Below are positions 8,201-15,125 of a stretch of DNA of 18,899 bases, piece by piece; within the stretch, counting starts at the first letter, position 1, and the number at the start of each line of letters is the position of its first letter. The notes beneath the pieces were generated by a model that worked only from the letters and a program-made list of their open reading frames with translations, was not told the DNA's origin and did no database searches. Position numbers and translations under genes: made by a program. This DNA comes from an uncultured Rhodanobacter sp. (GTDB lineage Bacteria > Pseudomonadota > Gammaproteobacteria > Xanthomonadales > Rhodanobacteraceae). The stretch covers positions 1 to 18,899 of the forward strand of contig CAIKJM010000463.1 in assembly GCA_903827735.1 (NCBI GenBank), in the 5' to 3' direction.

Positions 8201-8500
8201 GGTGCCGAGGGCGAAGGTCACGGTCAGCGTCATGGCACCGTCGCTGGTCGCCTGCGAGGCGGTGTACAGCATGCCCTCGACGCCGTTCATCTGCTCTTCG
8301 AGCGGGGTGGCGACCGTTTCGCCGATCACCTTGGGATTGGCGCCCGGGTAGCTGGCGTGCACCACCACGGTCGGTGGCACCACTTCCGGGTATTCGCCGA
8401 TCGGCAGTTTGAACAGCGAGATCGTGCCGGCGATCAGCAGCAGCACCGACAGCACGCCGGCGAGGATCGGTCGATCCACAAAATATTGAGCGAGTTTCAT
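5300..8500 (-). CDS. RND efflux pump inner-membrane permease, MexF-like (HAE1 family)
   Basis: This 1066-residue protein is a hydrophobe/amphiphile efflux (HAE1) RND permease that exports drugs or other amphiphiles from the periplasm and inner membrane using the proton gradient. Visible features are the first membrane helix (about 10-30), EYPEVVPPTVVV at 37-48, and large periplasmic porter loops (about 35-340 and 560-870). The proton-relay pair Asp410-Asp411 lies in the fourth helix (GIVVDDAIVVVENVE), with the matching Lys948 in GLACKNAILIVEF. The sequence recalls Pseudomonas MexF closely over much of its length, including RLVTEDEF, FLQTWRASIIPLVAVPVSL and AYIAIFPPPPVNGLGTIGGF. Length and motifs are complete, with no frameshift. 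Its start lies 4 bp after the adaptor stop. A very long antisense frame covers it (see rejected items). Confidence 0.95.
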   Translation of the reverse strand: MKLAQYFVDRPILAGVLSVLLLIAGTISLFKLPIGEYPEVVPPTVVVHASYPGANPKVIGETVATPLEEQMNGVEGMLYTASQATSDGAMTLTVTFALGTNLDDAQVQVQNRVAQALPRLPEEVQRLGVTTQKSSPDLTMVVHLISPNQRYDMLYLSNYARLHIKDQLARLDGVGDVQIFGAGEYSMRVWLDPQRLASRGLTTGDIVHAIKEQNVEVAAGALNASPGPNNNAFQLNINTQGRLVTEDEFLKIVVRTSPDGGVTYLRDVARVELGSNNYALRSLLNNKPAVALPIFARPGSNAIHISDEVRSTMAQLKKDFPQDVDYKIVYDPTVFVRGSIEAVVHTLFEAILLVVLVVILFLQTWRASIIPLVAVPVSLVGTFAVMYLAGFSLNALSLFGLVLAIGIVVDDAIVVVENVERHIEHGLSPKDATRQAMKEVTGPIVATALVLCAVFVPAAFISGLTGEFYRQFALTIAISTVISAFNSLTLSPALAALLLKERGAPKDALSRGIDRAFGWLFRPFNRFFVRSANSYVSGVQRVLRAGSVALIIYGGLVLLGVFGFAKVPTGFVPAQDKQYLVSFAQLPDASSLDRSEAVIRRMSDIALKQPGVESAVEFPGLSINGFTNSTNSGIVFVTLKPFEERRDASLSAGAITAALQQKYAAIQDAYIAIFPPPPVNGLGTIGGFRLQVEDRGDQGFEELYKQTQNLITASQKEPALAGLFSSYQVSVPQIDADVDREKAKAEGVDLSDVYQTMQAYLGSLYVNDFNRFGRTYQVNVSAEPGFRHEPQDITTLKTRNARGEMVPLGSFVSVRQSVGPDRVQHYNGFPTAEINGGAAPGYSSGQAQDAMERLAKNTLPNGMSFEWTELTYQQILAGNTAVLVFPLSVLLVFLVLASLYESLTLPLAVIMIVPMVLLSAITGVWLSGGDNNIFTQIGLIVLVGLACKNAILIVEFAREAQILEGLDRVQAVLEAARLRLRPILMTSFAFIMGVVPLVLSHGAGAEMRHAMGVAVFSGMLGVTFFGLVFTPLFYVLIRRWSENSAVRRAARKARHAALPAPAFEEH

Positions 8501-8504
8501 CGGA

Positions 8505-9725
8505 TCAGTCCTGCGCGCTGGTCAGCGCATTGCCTTTGGGAAGGCCGCCGCTGGCGACCTGGCTGGCCGTGGCATCGAGGCTGCGCGTGGCCATCGCGAC
8601 CTTGGTCGGATTGACTTCCATGCCGGGGCGCACGTGCTGCAGGCCGTTGACGACAATGACGTCGCTGCTGCTCAGACCGTCGGTGACCACGCGCAGGCCG
8701 TCGATCAGCGGGCCGGTGGTGATCTTGCGGTAGTCGACCTTGCGATCCTTGTCGAGCACGTAGACGAACTTGTTGCCGAGATCGGTGCCAACCGCGCGAT
8801 CGTCGATCAGCGCACGCGGCTGCTTGCTCTCGCTGCGCAGCTGCATGTGCACGTACAGGCCGGGCGTGAAGCTGCCATCGGTGTTGTCGAACACGGCACG
8901 CAGGCGAATCGTGCCGCTGGCGGCGCTCAGCTGGTTGTCGACGAAGTCGATGCGGCCGTTGTGCGGAAAGCCGCTTTCATCGGCCAAGGCCATGGCAATC
9001 TGCGGCGCGGCGCCGTGCTCGCGCCGGATGCGGTCGAGCTTGAGGTAGCTGTGCTCGTCGACGTCGAAGTACGCATACACCGGATTGACGCTGACCACGC
9101 TGGTCAGCACGTCGCTCGGCGTCACCAGGTTGCCCGCGGTGATCAGAGCGTTGCTGACGCGCCCGTCGATGGGCGCGCGCACTTCGGTGAACGCGCGGTT
9201 GAGCTGGGCGGCCTCGAGTGCCGCGCTATCGGCGGCCACCTGTCCCTTGGCACTTTGCGATGCCGTGCTCATGCGGTCGGCTTCTTCGCGCGATACCGCG
9301 TGCTGATCAAGCAGCTTCTGCGCGCGTGCCGCGTTCGCGTCGGCCAGCACCAATTCGGCATGCGCCTGGCCCAGGTTGGCCTGCAGCCGATCGACCTCGG
9401 CCTGATACGGGCGCGGATCGATCTGGAACAGCAGCTGGCCTTTCTTGACCATCGCGCCTTCGGTAAACAGCACGCGGTCGACGTAGCCGCTCACCCGGGG
9501 CCGCAGTTGAATGGTGTCGATCGCCTGCAGCCGGCCGGTGAACTCATCGGCATCGCTGACCGTGCGAACCAGGGTCTGCGCCACGGTCACCGCCGGCGGT
9601 GGCGGTGCGCTGTTGGTCTGCGCGTGGCTTTCGCCGTGTTGGCCAAGCACCGCCCAGCTGCCGATCACCAGGGCAATGGCCAGGGCGAGGGGAATCCAGC
9701 GCTTTTTTGTTGCGTTCGTTGACAT
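8505..9725 (-). CDS. RND efflux periplasmic adaptor subunit (MexE/AcrA-like)
   Basis: This 406-residue membrane-fusion protein would bridge the RND pump and the outer-membrane channel. A positively charged N-terminus and one hydrophobic segment (about residues 10-26) form a signal or anchor. No lipobox Cys is present, unlike AcrA/MexA. The barrel-sandwich halves flank a coiled-coil hairpin (about 105-175, rich in Ala, Gln and Glu). Typical stretches are RPRVSGYVDRVLFTEGAMVKKG and VRAPIDGRV. The beta-barrel and membrane-proximal domains follow. I chose the ATG at 9725 rather than the longer frame from 9824 because TGGAG lies about 8-9 bases upstream and the signal segment starts there. It is first in the operon and is transcribed away from the LysR gene. 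Confidence 0.92.
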   Translation of the reverse strand: MSTNATKKRWIPLALAIALVIGSWAVLGQHGESHAQTNSAPPPPAVTVAQTLVRTVSDADEFTGRLQAIDTIQLRPRVSGYVDRVLFTEGAMVKKGQLLFQIDPRPYQAEVDRLQANLGQAHAELVLADANAARAQKLLDQHAVSREEADRMSTASQSAKGQVAADSAALEAAQLNRAFTEVRAPIDGRVSNALITAGNLVTPSDVLTSVVSVNPVYAYFDVDEHSYLKLDRIRREHGAAPQIAMALADESGFPHNGRIDFVDNQLSAASGTIRLRAVFDNTDGSFTPGLYVHMQLRSESKQPRALIDDRAVGTDLGNKFVYVLDKDRKVDYRKITTGPLIDGLRVVTDGLSSSDVIVVNGLQHVRPGMEVNPTKVAMATRSLDATASQVASGGLPKGNALTSAQD

Positions 9726-9829
9726 GATCGATCTCCAGAAACAGGGCACGCACGGTGGGGCCGGCGGCGAAGGCTGGAGAGAATAGGTGTACCAGGCGGT
9801 ATAGATAATCCGTTCGCGGCGCACTACAC

Positions 9830-9848
9830 TCGTGAGTCAGAATCACGA
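9830..9848. promoter_or_regulatory. Candidate LysR-type operator (19-bp dyad with T-N11-A)
   Basis: TCGTGA-N7-TCACGA is a perfect 6-bp inverted repeat, and its inner part TGAGTCAGAATCA satisfies the T-N11-A rule for LysR-type binding sites. It lies between the divergent adaptor and LysR genes, 20 bp before the LysR start. On the minus strand a weak TTATCT (9808-9803), 17 bp, TATTCT (9785-9780) promoter would put the dyad centre near -66, the classic activator position of this family. It would also let the regulator repress its own gene. Binding is inferred, not shown. Confidence 0.6.
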
Positions 9849-9868
9849 ATCAGTGGGAAAACCAGGCT

Positions 9869-10843
9869 ATGGAAGACTTTTCAGCTATATCGACCTTCGT
9901 GCGCGTGGTCGAAGCCAAGAGTTTCGCCGCCGCAGCCAGCCAGCTGGGCATGACGCCGTCGGGCGTGAGCCGGGCTGTGGCCCGACTGGAAACCCAGCTA
10001 GGCACCCGGCTGCTGTCGCGCTCCACGCGGTCGCTGCGGCTGACCGACGACGGCGCCTCGTTCCACGCCCGCTGCAAAGAAATTCTGGCCGACCTGGCCG
10101 AAGCTACCGAGGCGCTGGGGCAGGCGCGGATTCATCCGGTCGGCAAGCTGCGCGTGGCGGCCCATTCGGCGATCGGCCGCTCGGCGATCATCCCCAACCT
10201 GGTGGAGTTCGAGGGCCGCTACCCGGATATCCGGCTCGAACTGGCGATGTGCGACTACCCGTTCGACCTCAATGAAGAGGGCTACGACTGCGCCATCCGC
10301 ATGGGCGACCTGGAGGATTCCAGCCTGATCGCGCGCAAGCTCGGCCACTTCAGCAACGTGCTGCTGGCCGCACCGTCTTATCTGGCCCGGCACGGTATCC
10401 CGCACACGATCGACGACCTGCGCCAGCACCGCTGCATCAACTATGTTTTCCCCAGTACCGGCAAGGCCTACCAGTGGCAGTTCGATACGCCGAGCGGTCG
10501 GGTCGAGCTGGATGTCGACGCGCACATGCTGATCAACGACGGCGAATCGGTGATCCAGGCGGCGGTCGCCGGCCTGGGCATCATCCAGGTGCCGCACTGC
10601 CTGGCGGCTGCGGCGCTGGCCAAGGGCGAGCTGGAAATCGTCATGACCGACACGATTTCTACCGGCTCACCGCTGTGGATCGTCTACCCGCAGAAGCGCC
10701 ATTTGTCGGCGCGCGTGCAGGCCTTTATCGAGTGGGTCAGCGAGCTGTTTCAGCGCACCTGCGAGCCGCAGTGTCTGCTCAATGCGCGGCTCGCCGCCGA
10801 GGCGACGACGAGAGAGATCGAACGCATCACCGCGGCGGCGTGA
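9869..10843 (+). CDS. LysR family transcriptional regulator, divergent from the efflux operon
   Basis: This 324-residue regulator has an N-terminal winged helix-turn-helix (about residues 1-60; FAAAASQLGMTPSGVSRAVARLE is the recognition region) and a LysR substrate-binding domain (about 90-295). The sequence style (STRSLRLTDDGASFHARC, then GKLRVAAHSAIGRSAIIPNLVEF) is that of the CrgA/DmlR/AaeR-like branch. It does not look like MexT, which is closer to NodD. It probably controls the divergent RND-SDR operon in response to a small molecule. The ATG at 9869 gives the canonical MEDFSAISTFVRVVE start with a weak AGG upstream. The C-terminus is about 20 residues longer than average, ending in an Arg/Glu/Ala helix. 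Its stop is 15 bp from the convergent uppP stop. Confidence 0.92.
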   Translation: MEDFSAISTFVRVVEAKSFAAAASQLGMTPSGVSRAVARLETQLGTRLLSRSTRSLRLTDDGASFHARCKEILADLAEATEALGQARIHPVGKLRVAAHSAIGRSAIIPNLVEFEGRYPDIRLELAMCDYPFDLNEEGYDCAIRMGDLEDSSLIARKLGHFSNVLLAAPSYLARHGIPHTIDDLRQHRCINYVFPSTGKAYQWQFDTPSGRVELDVDAHMLINDGESVIQAAVAGLGIIQVPHCLAAAALAKGELEIVMTDTISTGSPLWIVYPQKRHLSARVQAFIEWVSELFQRTCEPQCLLNARLAAEATTREIERITAAA

Positions 10844-10858
10844 TTCGCGGCCGAAGGC

Positions 10859-11659
10859 CTAGCCGCCCGAGGGCACCAGCAACAGCAGCGCGATGCCCAG
10901 CACAATGCGATAGATCGCAAACGCGGTGAAGCGATGGCTGCGGATATAGCCCAGCAGCCACTTTACCGCGACAAAGCCGACAATCAGCGAAACGACGAAA
11001 CCGACGATCAGCGCGCTCCAGTCCTCGTTGGCGGCGCCGCCGTCCTTGAGCACTTTCAGCAGCTCGTAGCCGGTCGCCGCGTACATGGTTGGAATGCCGA
11101 CCAGAAACGCGAACTCAGTGGCCGCCGCGCGGTTGCTGGTACCGGCCAGCATGGCGGTAAAAATCGTGGCACCCGAACGCGAGGTGCCGGGAAATACGCC
11201 GGCGACCATCTGCGCAATGCCGACCAGAATCGCCACGCGCCAGGTCACCTGGGTGCGATCGGCTTGCCGCGCCGCGATTTGTTCGGCGGCGATCATCCAG
11301 ATGCCGCCGATCAGCAGCGCCCATGCGATCGGCGTAATCGTTTCAGGCAGCTTGAAGTGGAAATGCACGACGATGATCGCGCCGAGCACCGAGGTGATCA
11401 GAAAGCTCACGATCAGCTTCAGCAGATAGTCGCGATTGGCCGGCTCGCGCCACTGCGAAAAGAGCTGCCAGATGCGCTTCCAGTAAATAAACGTGATCGC
11501 GAGAATCGCGCCGGCCTGGATGCCGACGTTGAAAAGATCCGAACGCGCGCCTAGCCCGAATTTCTCGGCAATCAGCAGATGACCCGTGCTGGAGATCGGC
11601 AGAAATTCGGTAATGCCTTCGATGATGCCGAGCAGGATGACGTGGATCAGATCAGTCAC
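10859..11659 (-). CDS. uppP: Undecaprenyl-diphosphatase UppP (BacA)
   Basis: This 266-residue integral membrane enzyme dephosphorylates undecaprenyl diphosphate to regenerate the lipid carrier for peptidoglycan and other envelope polymers. Loss or overproduction of the family alters bacitracin resistance. Both signature motifs are present: EGITEFLPISSTGH (residues about 14-27) with the catalytic glutamates, and PGTSRSGAT (about 158-166) with the essential Arg161. Several membrane segments run between and after them. I chose the GTG at 11659 because the family starts with a short M(S/T)D segment and AAGG lies about 10 bases upstream. The TTG at 11668 in the same frame would add only three residues. 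It stands alone on the minus strand, and its leader contains a GC-rich dyad at 11681-11696. Confidence 0.93.
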   Translation of the reverse strand: MTDLIHVILLGIIEGITEFLPISSTGHLLIAEKFGLGARSDLFNVGIQAGAILAITFIYWKRIWQLFSQWREPANRDYLLKLIVSFLITSVLGAIIVVHFHFKLPETITPIAWALLIGGIWMIAAEQIAARQADRTQVTWRVAILVGIAQMVAGVFPGTSRSGATIFTAMLAGTSNRAAATEFAFLVGIPTMYAATGYELLKVLKDGGAANEDWSALIVGFVVSLIVGFVAVKWLLGYIRSHRFTAFAIYRIVLGIALLLLVPSGG

Positions 11660-12427
11660 AGGACGCAAACCTTCAAGAGGGCGGCGCGGCCGCCGCGGAC
11701 ACGGGAGCCTAGCTTAGGTGCGCATGCTTCGCGAGATCTGTCGTAAGGCGGGCGATCGAAAGGCTTTGAGAGGAAAACTAGGCCGCGAGCCGCCGGTGGC
11801 CACGCAATAAGTTACGGCCTTTAAGCTGCCCCATCTGCCGTTGAAAACAACAGTGAATTTGGTTTCAACCAAAACTACCGAGAACCGCGGGCAAGCGACG
11901 AAAAAACCCGAGGCGAAATTAATTGCGTCTTTGTATTGCAATGCACCAACAACTGGGGCACGATCAAGTCATCGGCAAGATTTTGGCGTCATCCGTGGCA
12001 GCGCTATCAGCGCGCCCATATGGCTCGAAATATCTCGTTGTAGGGATCCCGGTCAGACACTGGCGCGCCTTGGCGCTGCGTTAGAACACTGCGCGTGTTG
12101 ATTGCTGCGCCCCGCCTGACCGCACTGCCAAAACGGCCAAAAACACGGCTGCCGCTCGTAGCGTGAGTTGCGCCACATGTGGGCTGTGCTTCGCATATGT
12201 CACGGGCTGTCGGCGCCGGCCGCCTGTGAGTGAACCCGAGTCCACGGCTCACCTCATCAAGACTTCGCTTATCTGTGTGGCCGAGTATCCGCCGCACAAG
12301 CCATGCTGTTGCCGATGCGCCAGCCATACGATGGCTAGCCTTGTCGACCCTGTCGGAGTTGCATTAGGTTATGGACGTCCAGACGTCTGAAACCTGTGCG
12401 CTTCAAATATAGCTAGGGAGTTTACTG
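11660..12427. other. Long non-coding gap with several short dyads
   Basis: No convincing gene is seen in these roughly 770 bases. The open frames (75-106 codons, both strands) lack ribosome sites, recognisable motifs and the codon pattern of the neighbours. The middle (about 11841-11960) is visibly richer in A and T than the rest of the window. Perfect dyads occur at 11681-11696 (GCGGCG/CGCCGC), 11858-11873 (TTTGGTT/AACCAAA), 12173-12182 (CCACATGTGG), 12322-12336 (AGCCAT/ATGGCT) and 12372-12389. The gap must hold the promoters of uppP and the porin gene. It could also hold a small RNA, but I see no clear intrinsic terminator. Confidence 0.5.
12372..12389. promoter_or_regulatory. Two overlapping 10-bp palindromes before the porin gene
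   Basis: TGGACGTCCA (12372-12381) and CAGACGTCTG (12380-12389) are each perfect palindromes that share two bases and place two GACGTC cores 8 bp apart. They end 38 bp before the porin start codon, a sensible place for an operator. The factor is unknown. Confidence 0.35.
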
Positions 12428-13183
12428 ATGAAGCGAGCATCTCAATGGATACTGGCAAGCGCGGTGATGATGGGAGATCCGGTGGCGGCGCTGGCCGACG
12501 ATGCCCCGGTGAGCAAATTCATTGGCAGCGTCTCGGTAACGAACGACTATATTTTCCGCGGCCTCTCGCAAACCAATCGCAAGCCGGCGTTTCAGCCCGG
12601 CATCGAGTACGACGACGCCAGCGGCTGGTACGTCGGCGCCTGGGGCAGCAACGTCAGCTGGCTGTCGGACGTCTCCACCGACGATGCGCGGGTTTCCAAC
12701 AGTGTCGAGATCGATGGCTACGCCGGTTACCGCGGCAGCCTCAGCCCGGACTGGGCGTACGACGTGGGGCTGTATACCTACTACTACCCCGGCAGCTATC
12801 CGGCCAGCTTCACTCGGCCGTACACCACCGAGGCCTACGCATCGCTGGCCTGGAAAGGGATAGCCCTGAAATATTCCTACGGCTTGACCAACCTGTTCGG
12901 CTTCGCCAACAGCAAGCACAGCGACTACGTCGATCTTTCTTACAACGTCGAGTTCGCCCCCGGCTGGACCTTCAACAGCCACATCGGCCATCAGGAGGTG
13001 CCGCATAACCCCGGCTATTCCTATGACGACTGGCGGATTGGCGTGACGCGCGCGTTTGCCAACGGCTATTCGATCGCACTGGGCTATTACGACACCAATG
13101 CGAAGCGCAGCGCCTATACCAACCCCGAAGGTCATTACGTCGGTCGGGCCACCGGCATTCTCACCGTGAGCAAATCGTTCTGA
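12428..13183 (+). CDS. TorF family putative porin (Gcw_chp)
   Basis: This 251-residue outer-membrane beta-barrel protein belongs to the TorF/Gcw_chp (TIGR02001) family. After the signal peptide the mature protein shows the hallmark VTNDYIFRGLSQTNRKPAFQPGIEY (about residues 37-61), then alternating short aromatic-rich strands (GWYVGAWGSNVSW, YAGYRGSL, YDVGLYTYYYPG) and ends with a Phe, as outer-membrane barrels usually do. The signal peptide is unusual because a Gly-Asp-Pro breaks its hydrophobic core before the likely cleavage site ALA/DD. AGGGAG at 12415-12420 supports the ATG at 12428. The gene sits 131 bp upstream of glnK-amtB. Members often neighbour PII and ammonium channel genes, so a role in nitrogen-compound passage is plausible but unproven. 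Confidence 0.88.
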   Translation: MKRASQWILASAVMMGDPVAALADDAPVSKFIGSVSVTNDYIFRGLSQTNRKPAFQPGIEYDDASGWYVGAWGSNVSWLSDVSTDDARVSNSVEIDGYAGYRGSLSPDWAYDVGLYTYYYPGSYPASFTRPYTTEAYASLAWKGIALKYSYGLTNLFGFANSKHSDYVDLSYNVEFAPGWTFNSHIGHQEVPHNPGYSYDDWRIGVTRAFANGYSIALGYYDTNAKRSAYTNPEGHYVGRATGILTVSKSF

Positions 13184-13314
13184 ACAACGATCGGCCATTT
13201 GTGGTTTTATGAAAGAGAAGTCGTGGCATAGGTGGGATCGGGAAAAATTATCGAGCGGGCGCTCAAACCAGCCGCCTCGGGCGACCAGGGCGGCACTAAC
13301 GTCTGGAGATGTGC

Positions 13315-13653
13315 ATGAAATTGATCAGCTGCATCATCCGGCCCTACAAGTTGGACGAAGTGCGTGACGCGTTGACCAATGCCGGCGTCAGCGGCATCAC
13401 CGTCAGCGAAGTGCGTGGCTTCGGACGACAGAAGGGCCATACCGAGCTCTACCGCGGTGCGGAGTACGTGGTGGATTTTCTGCCCAAGCTCAAGCTTGAG
13501 GTGGTGATTGCCGACGAGCTGCTCGACACGGTGCTCGAAGCCGTCCAGCAGTCCGCGAAAACCGGCAGCGTGGGCGATGGCAAGATTTTCATCAGCACCA
13601 TCGAACAGGTCATCCGCATTCGAACCGGCGAGCTCGACGCCGACGCCCTCTAA
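13315..13653 (+). CDS. glnK: Nitrogen regulatory PII protein GlnK
   Basis: This 112-residue PII signal protein has the exact canonical length. The T-loop carries Tyr51 (RGAEYVVDF), the residue uridylylated by GlnD under nitrogen limitation. The B-loop TGSVGDGKIF (83-92) binds ATP/ADP, and the C-loop lies in the RIRTGE region. PII senses 2-oxoglutarate, energy charge and glutamine; GlnK-type members plug the AmtB pore when nitrogen is plentiful. The paralogue GlnB cannot be excluded by sequence alone, but the amtB gene 21 bp downstream makes GlnK the best name. I chose the ATG at 13315 over the one at 13309 because GGAG (13304-13307) is 7 bases from it and the MKLI start is conserved. The 131-bp gap after the porin may hold its own promoter, though I found no sigma-54 match there. 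Confidence 0.95.
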   Translation: MKLISCIIRPYKLDEVRDALTNAGVSGITVSEVRGFGRQKGHTELYRGAEYVVDFLPKLKLEVVIADELLDTVLEAVQQSAKTGSVGDGKIFISTIEQVIRIRTGELDADAL

Positions 13654-13674
13654 ATTCTGCCCTGCGAGGTTTCC

Positions 13675-15033
13675 ATGAAACAGCTTTCGTCGATCTGCCA
13701 CTCGCGCTGTCTACCCGGGTGGATGCCCTCATTCGTATTCCTGTGTCTGCTTCTGTTGGCACCGTCCGCATTTGCCGCCGCGCCGGTCGCGCAGGTGGTC
13801 GATAAAGGCGACGTGGCATGGATGCTCACCTCGACCCTGCTGGTGCTGCTGATGACCGTGCCGGGCCTGGCGCTGTTCTACGGAGGCCTGGTGCGCTCGA
13901 AGAATGTGCTGTCGGTGCTGATGCAGGTGATGACGGTGTTCTCGATGATCCTGGTGCTTTGGGTCATCTACGGCTACAGCCTGGCATTCACCGAAGGCAA
14001 CGCCTTCATCGGTGGCTTTAGCAAGCTGTTCCTGAAAGGCGTCACCAAGGACACGCTGTCAGCTACCTTCAGCGCCAACGTGTCGCTGCCCGAGTACGTG
14101 TTCATCGTGTTCCAGTCGACCTTCGCCGGCATTACCGGCGCGCTGATCGTCGGCTCGTTCGCCGAACGCATGCGCTTCCGCGCCGTGCTGGCCTTCACCG
14201 CGCTGTGGTTCACCTTTGCCTACCTGCCGATCGCGCACATGGTCTGGTTTGGGCCGGACGGCTTCATGTTCGCCAAGGGCGCGCTGGATTTCGCAGGCGG
14301 CACCGTGGTGCACATCAATGCCGGTATTGCCGGTCTGGTCGGCGCCTATATGGTTGGACCGCGCCTGGGCTTGGGGCGTGAGTCGATGAAGCCACATAAC
14401 GTGACCTACACCATGATCGGCGCGGCCCTGCTGTGGGTCGGCTGGTTCGGCTTCAACGCAGGCTCCAATCTGGAAGCCAACAGTGGCGCGGCGCTGGCCT
14501 TCATCAACACCCTGGTTGCCACGGCGATGGCGGTGCTGGCCTGGCTGATCGTTGAAGTCGTCACCCGCGGCAAACCGTCGATAGTCGGCGGCGCGTCCGG
14601 CGCGGTCGCCGGGCTGGTGGCCATTACGCCGGCTTGCGGCACGGTCGGGCCGATGGGCTCGCTGGTGATCGGTGCCCTGGCCAGCATCTGCTGCGTCTGG
14701 GGCGTGACCGGGCTGAAGAAGATCCTGAAGGTGGACGATGCGCTGGACGTGTTCGGCGTGCACGGCATCGGCGGCATCGTCGGCGCGTTGCTGACCGGTG
14801 TGTTCAGCGCTCCGCTGCTCGGCGGCACCGGCTTTGGCACCGGCAATACCACGATGGCGCAGCAGGTCGGCGTGCAGGCGCTTGGCGTCGGCATCACCCT
14901 GGTATGGAGCGGTGTGGTCTCGGTGATCATCTACCTGGTCGTCAAGCTGATCTTCGGACTGCGCGTCAGCCCGGAAGCCGAGCGCGAAGGCCTGGATATC
15001 AGTTCGCACGGCGAGAGCGCCTACGAGGGCTGA
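13675..15033 (+). CDS. amtB: Ammonium transporter AmtB
   Basis: This 452-residue Amt/MEP/Rh channel conducts ammonium across the inner membrane. An N-terminal signal sequence (to about residue 34, APSAFA) precedes eleven membrane helices, as in E. coli AmtB, where a signal peptide is removed. The pore twin histidines are His213 (VVHINAGIAG) and His363 (GVHGIGGIVG). The structural Asp is in GALDFAGG, and the phenylalanine gate region is in FVIF-like VFIVFQSTFAG and GWFGFNAGSN. The cytosolic C-terminal tail (AEREGLDISSHGESAYEG) carries the conserved segment that contacts GlnK. GAGG lies 7-8 bases before the ATG. It follows glnK by 21 bp, so the two are surely co-transcribed. A strong hairpin follows at 15048-15090. 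Confidence 0.96.
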   Translation: MKQLSSICHSRCLPGWMPSFVFLCLLLLAPSAFAAAPVAQVVDKGDVAWMLTSTLLVLLMTVPGLALFYGGLVRSKNVLSVLMQVMTVFSMILVLWVIYGYSLAFTEGNAFIGGFSKLFLKGVTKDTLSATFSANVSLPEYVFIVFQSTFAGITGALIVGSFAERMRFRAVLAFTALWFTFAYLPIAHMVWFGPDGFMFAKGALDFAGGTVVHINAGIAGLVGAYMVGPRLGLGRESMKPHNVTYTMIGAALLWVGWFGFNAGSNLEANSGAALAFINTLVATAMAVLAWLIVEVVTRGKPSIVGGASGAVAGLVAITPACGTVGPMGSLVIGALASICCVWGVTGLKKILKVDDALDVFGVHGIGGIVGALLTGVFSAPLLGGTGFGTGNTTMAQQVGVQALGVGITLVWSGVVSVIIYLVVKLIFGLRVSPEAEREGLDISSHGESAYEG

Positions 15034-15047
15034 GCGAGACCCTATAG

Positions 15048-15090
15048 CGGGGCGGCGGCCCGGCGCTTCGGCGACCCCGCCGCCGCCCCG
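15048..15090 (+). terminator. Strong GC hairpin after amtB
   Basis: A perfect 12-bp stem (15048-15059 with 15079-15090, CGGGGCGGCGGC/GCCGCCGCCCCG) encloses a smaller hairpin with a TTCG tetraloop. Only a few T residues follow, so it may slow or end transcription without being a classical intrinsic terminator. It separates amtB from the glnA control region. Confidence 0.6.
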
Positions 15091-15093
15091 TTA

Positions 15094-15110
15094 CGCATCA
15101 TATTGGTGCA
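15094..15110 (+). promoter_or_regulatory. Candidate NtrC enhancer site 1 of glnA
   Basis: CGCATC-ATATT-GGTGCA matches the NtrC pattern TGCACC-N5-GGTGCA at 10 of 12 positions. The ATATTGGTGCA half equals the sequence I recall from an E. coli glnA NtrC site. Its centre is about 130 bp upstream of the predicted sigma-54 start point. Confidence 0.6.
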
Positions 15111-15125
15111 AATATCGACAGACAT

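Noticed and set aside
5237..8614. Open frame of 1125 codons on the + strand, antisense to the whole RND pump gene
   Set aside because: It mirrors the pump and its borders almost exactly, is full of His, Gln, Arg and Asp as expected from the complement of GC-rich codons, has no known motif, and has no ribosome site. The opposite frame is a clear MexF-like protein.
11714..11941. 75-codon frame on the minus strand in the long gap, and an 86-codon frame at 11841-12101 on the + strand
   Set aside because: They overlap each other on opposite strands, lack ribosome sites and motifs, and do not share the codon pattern of nearby genes.
12180..12195. Possible sigma-54 promoter before the porin gene (TGGGCTGTGCTTCGCA)
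   Set aside because: GG and GC are correctly spaced, but only about half of the other consensus positions match, and it is over 200 bp from the start codon.
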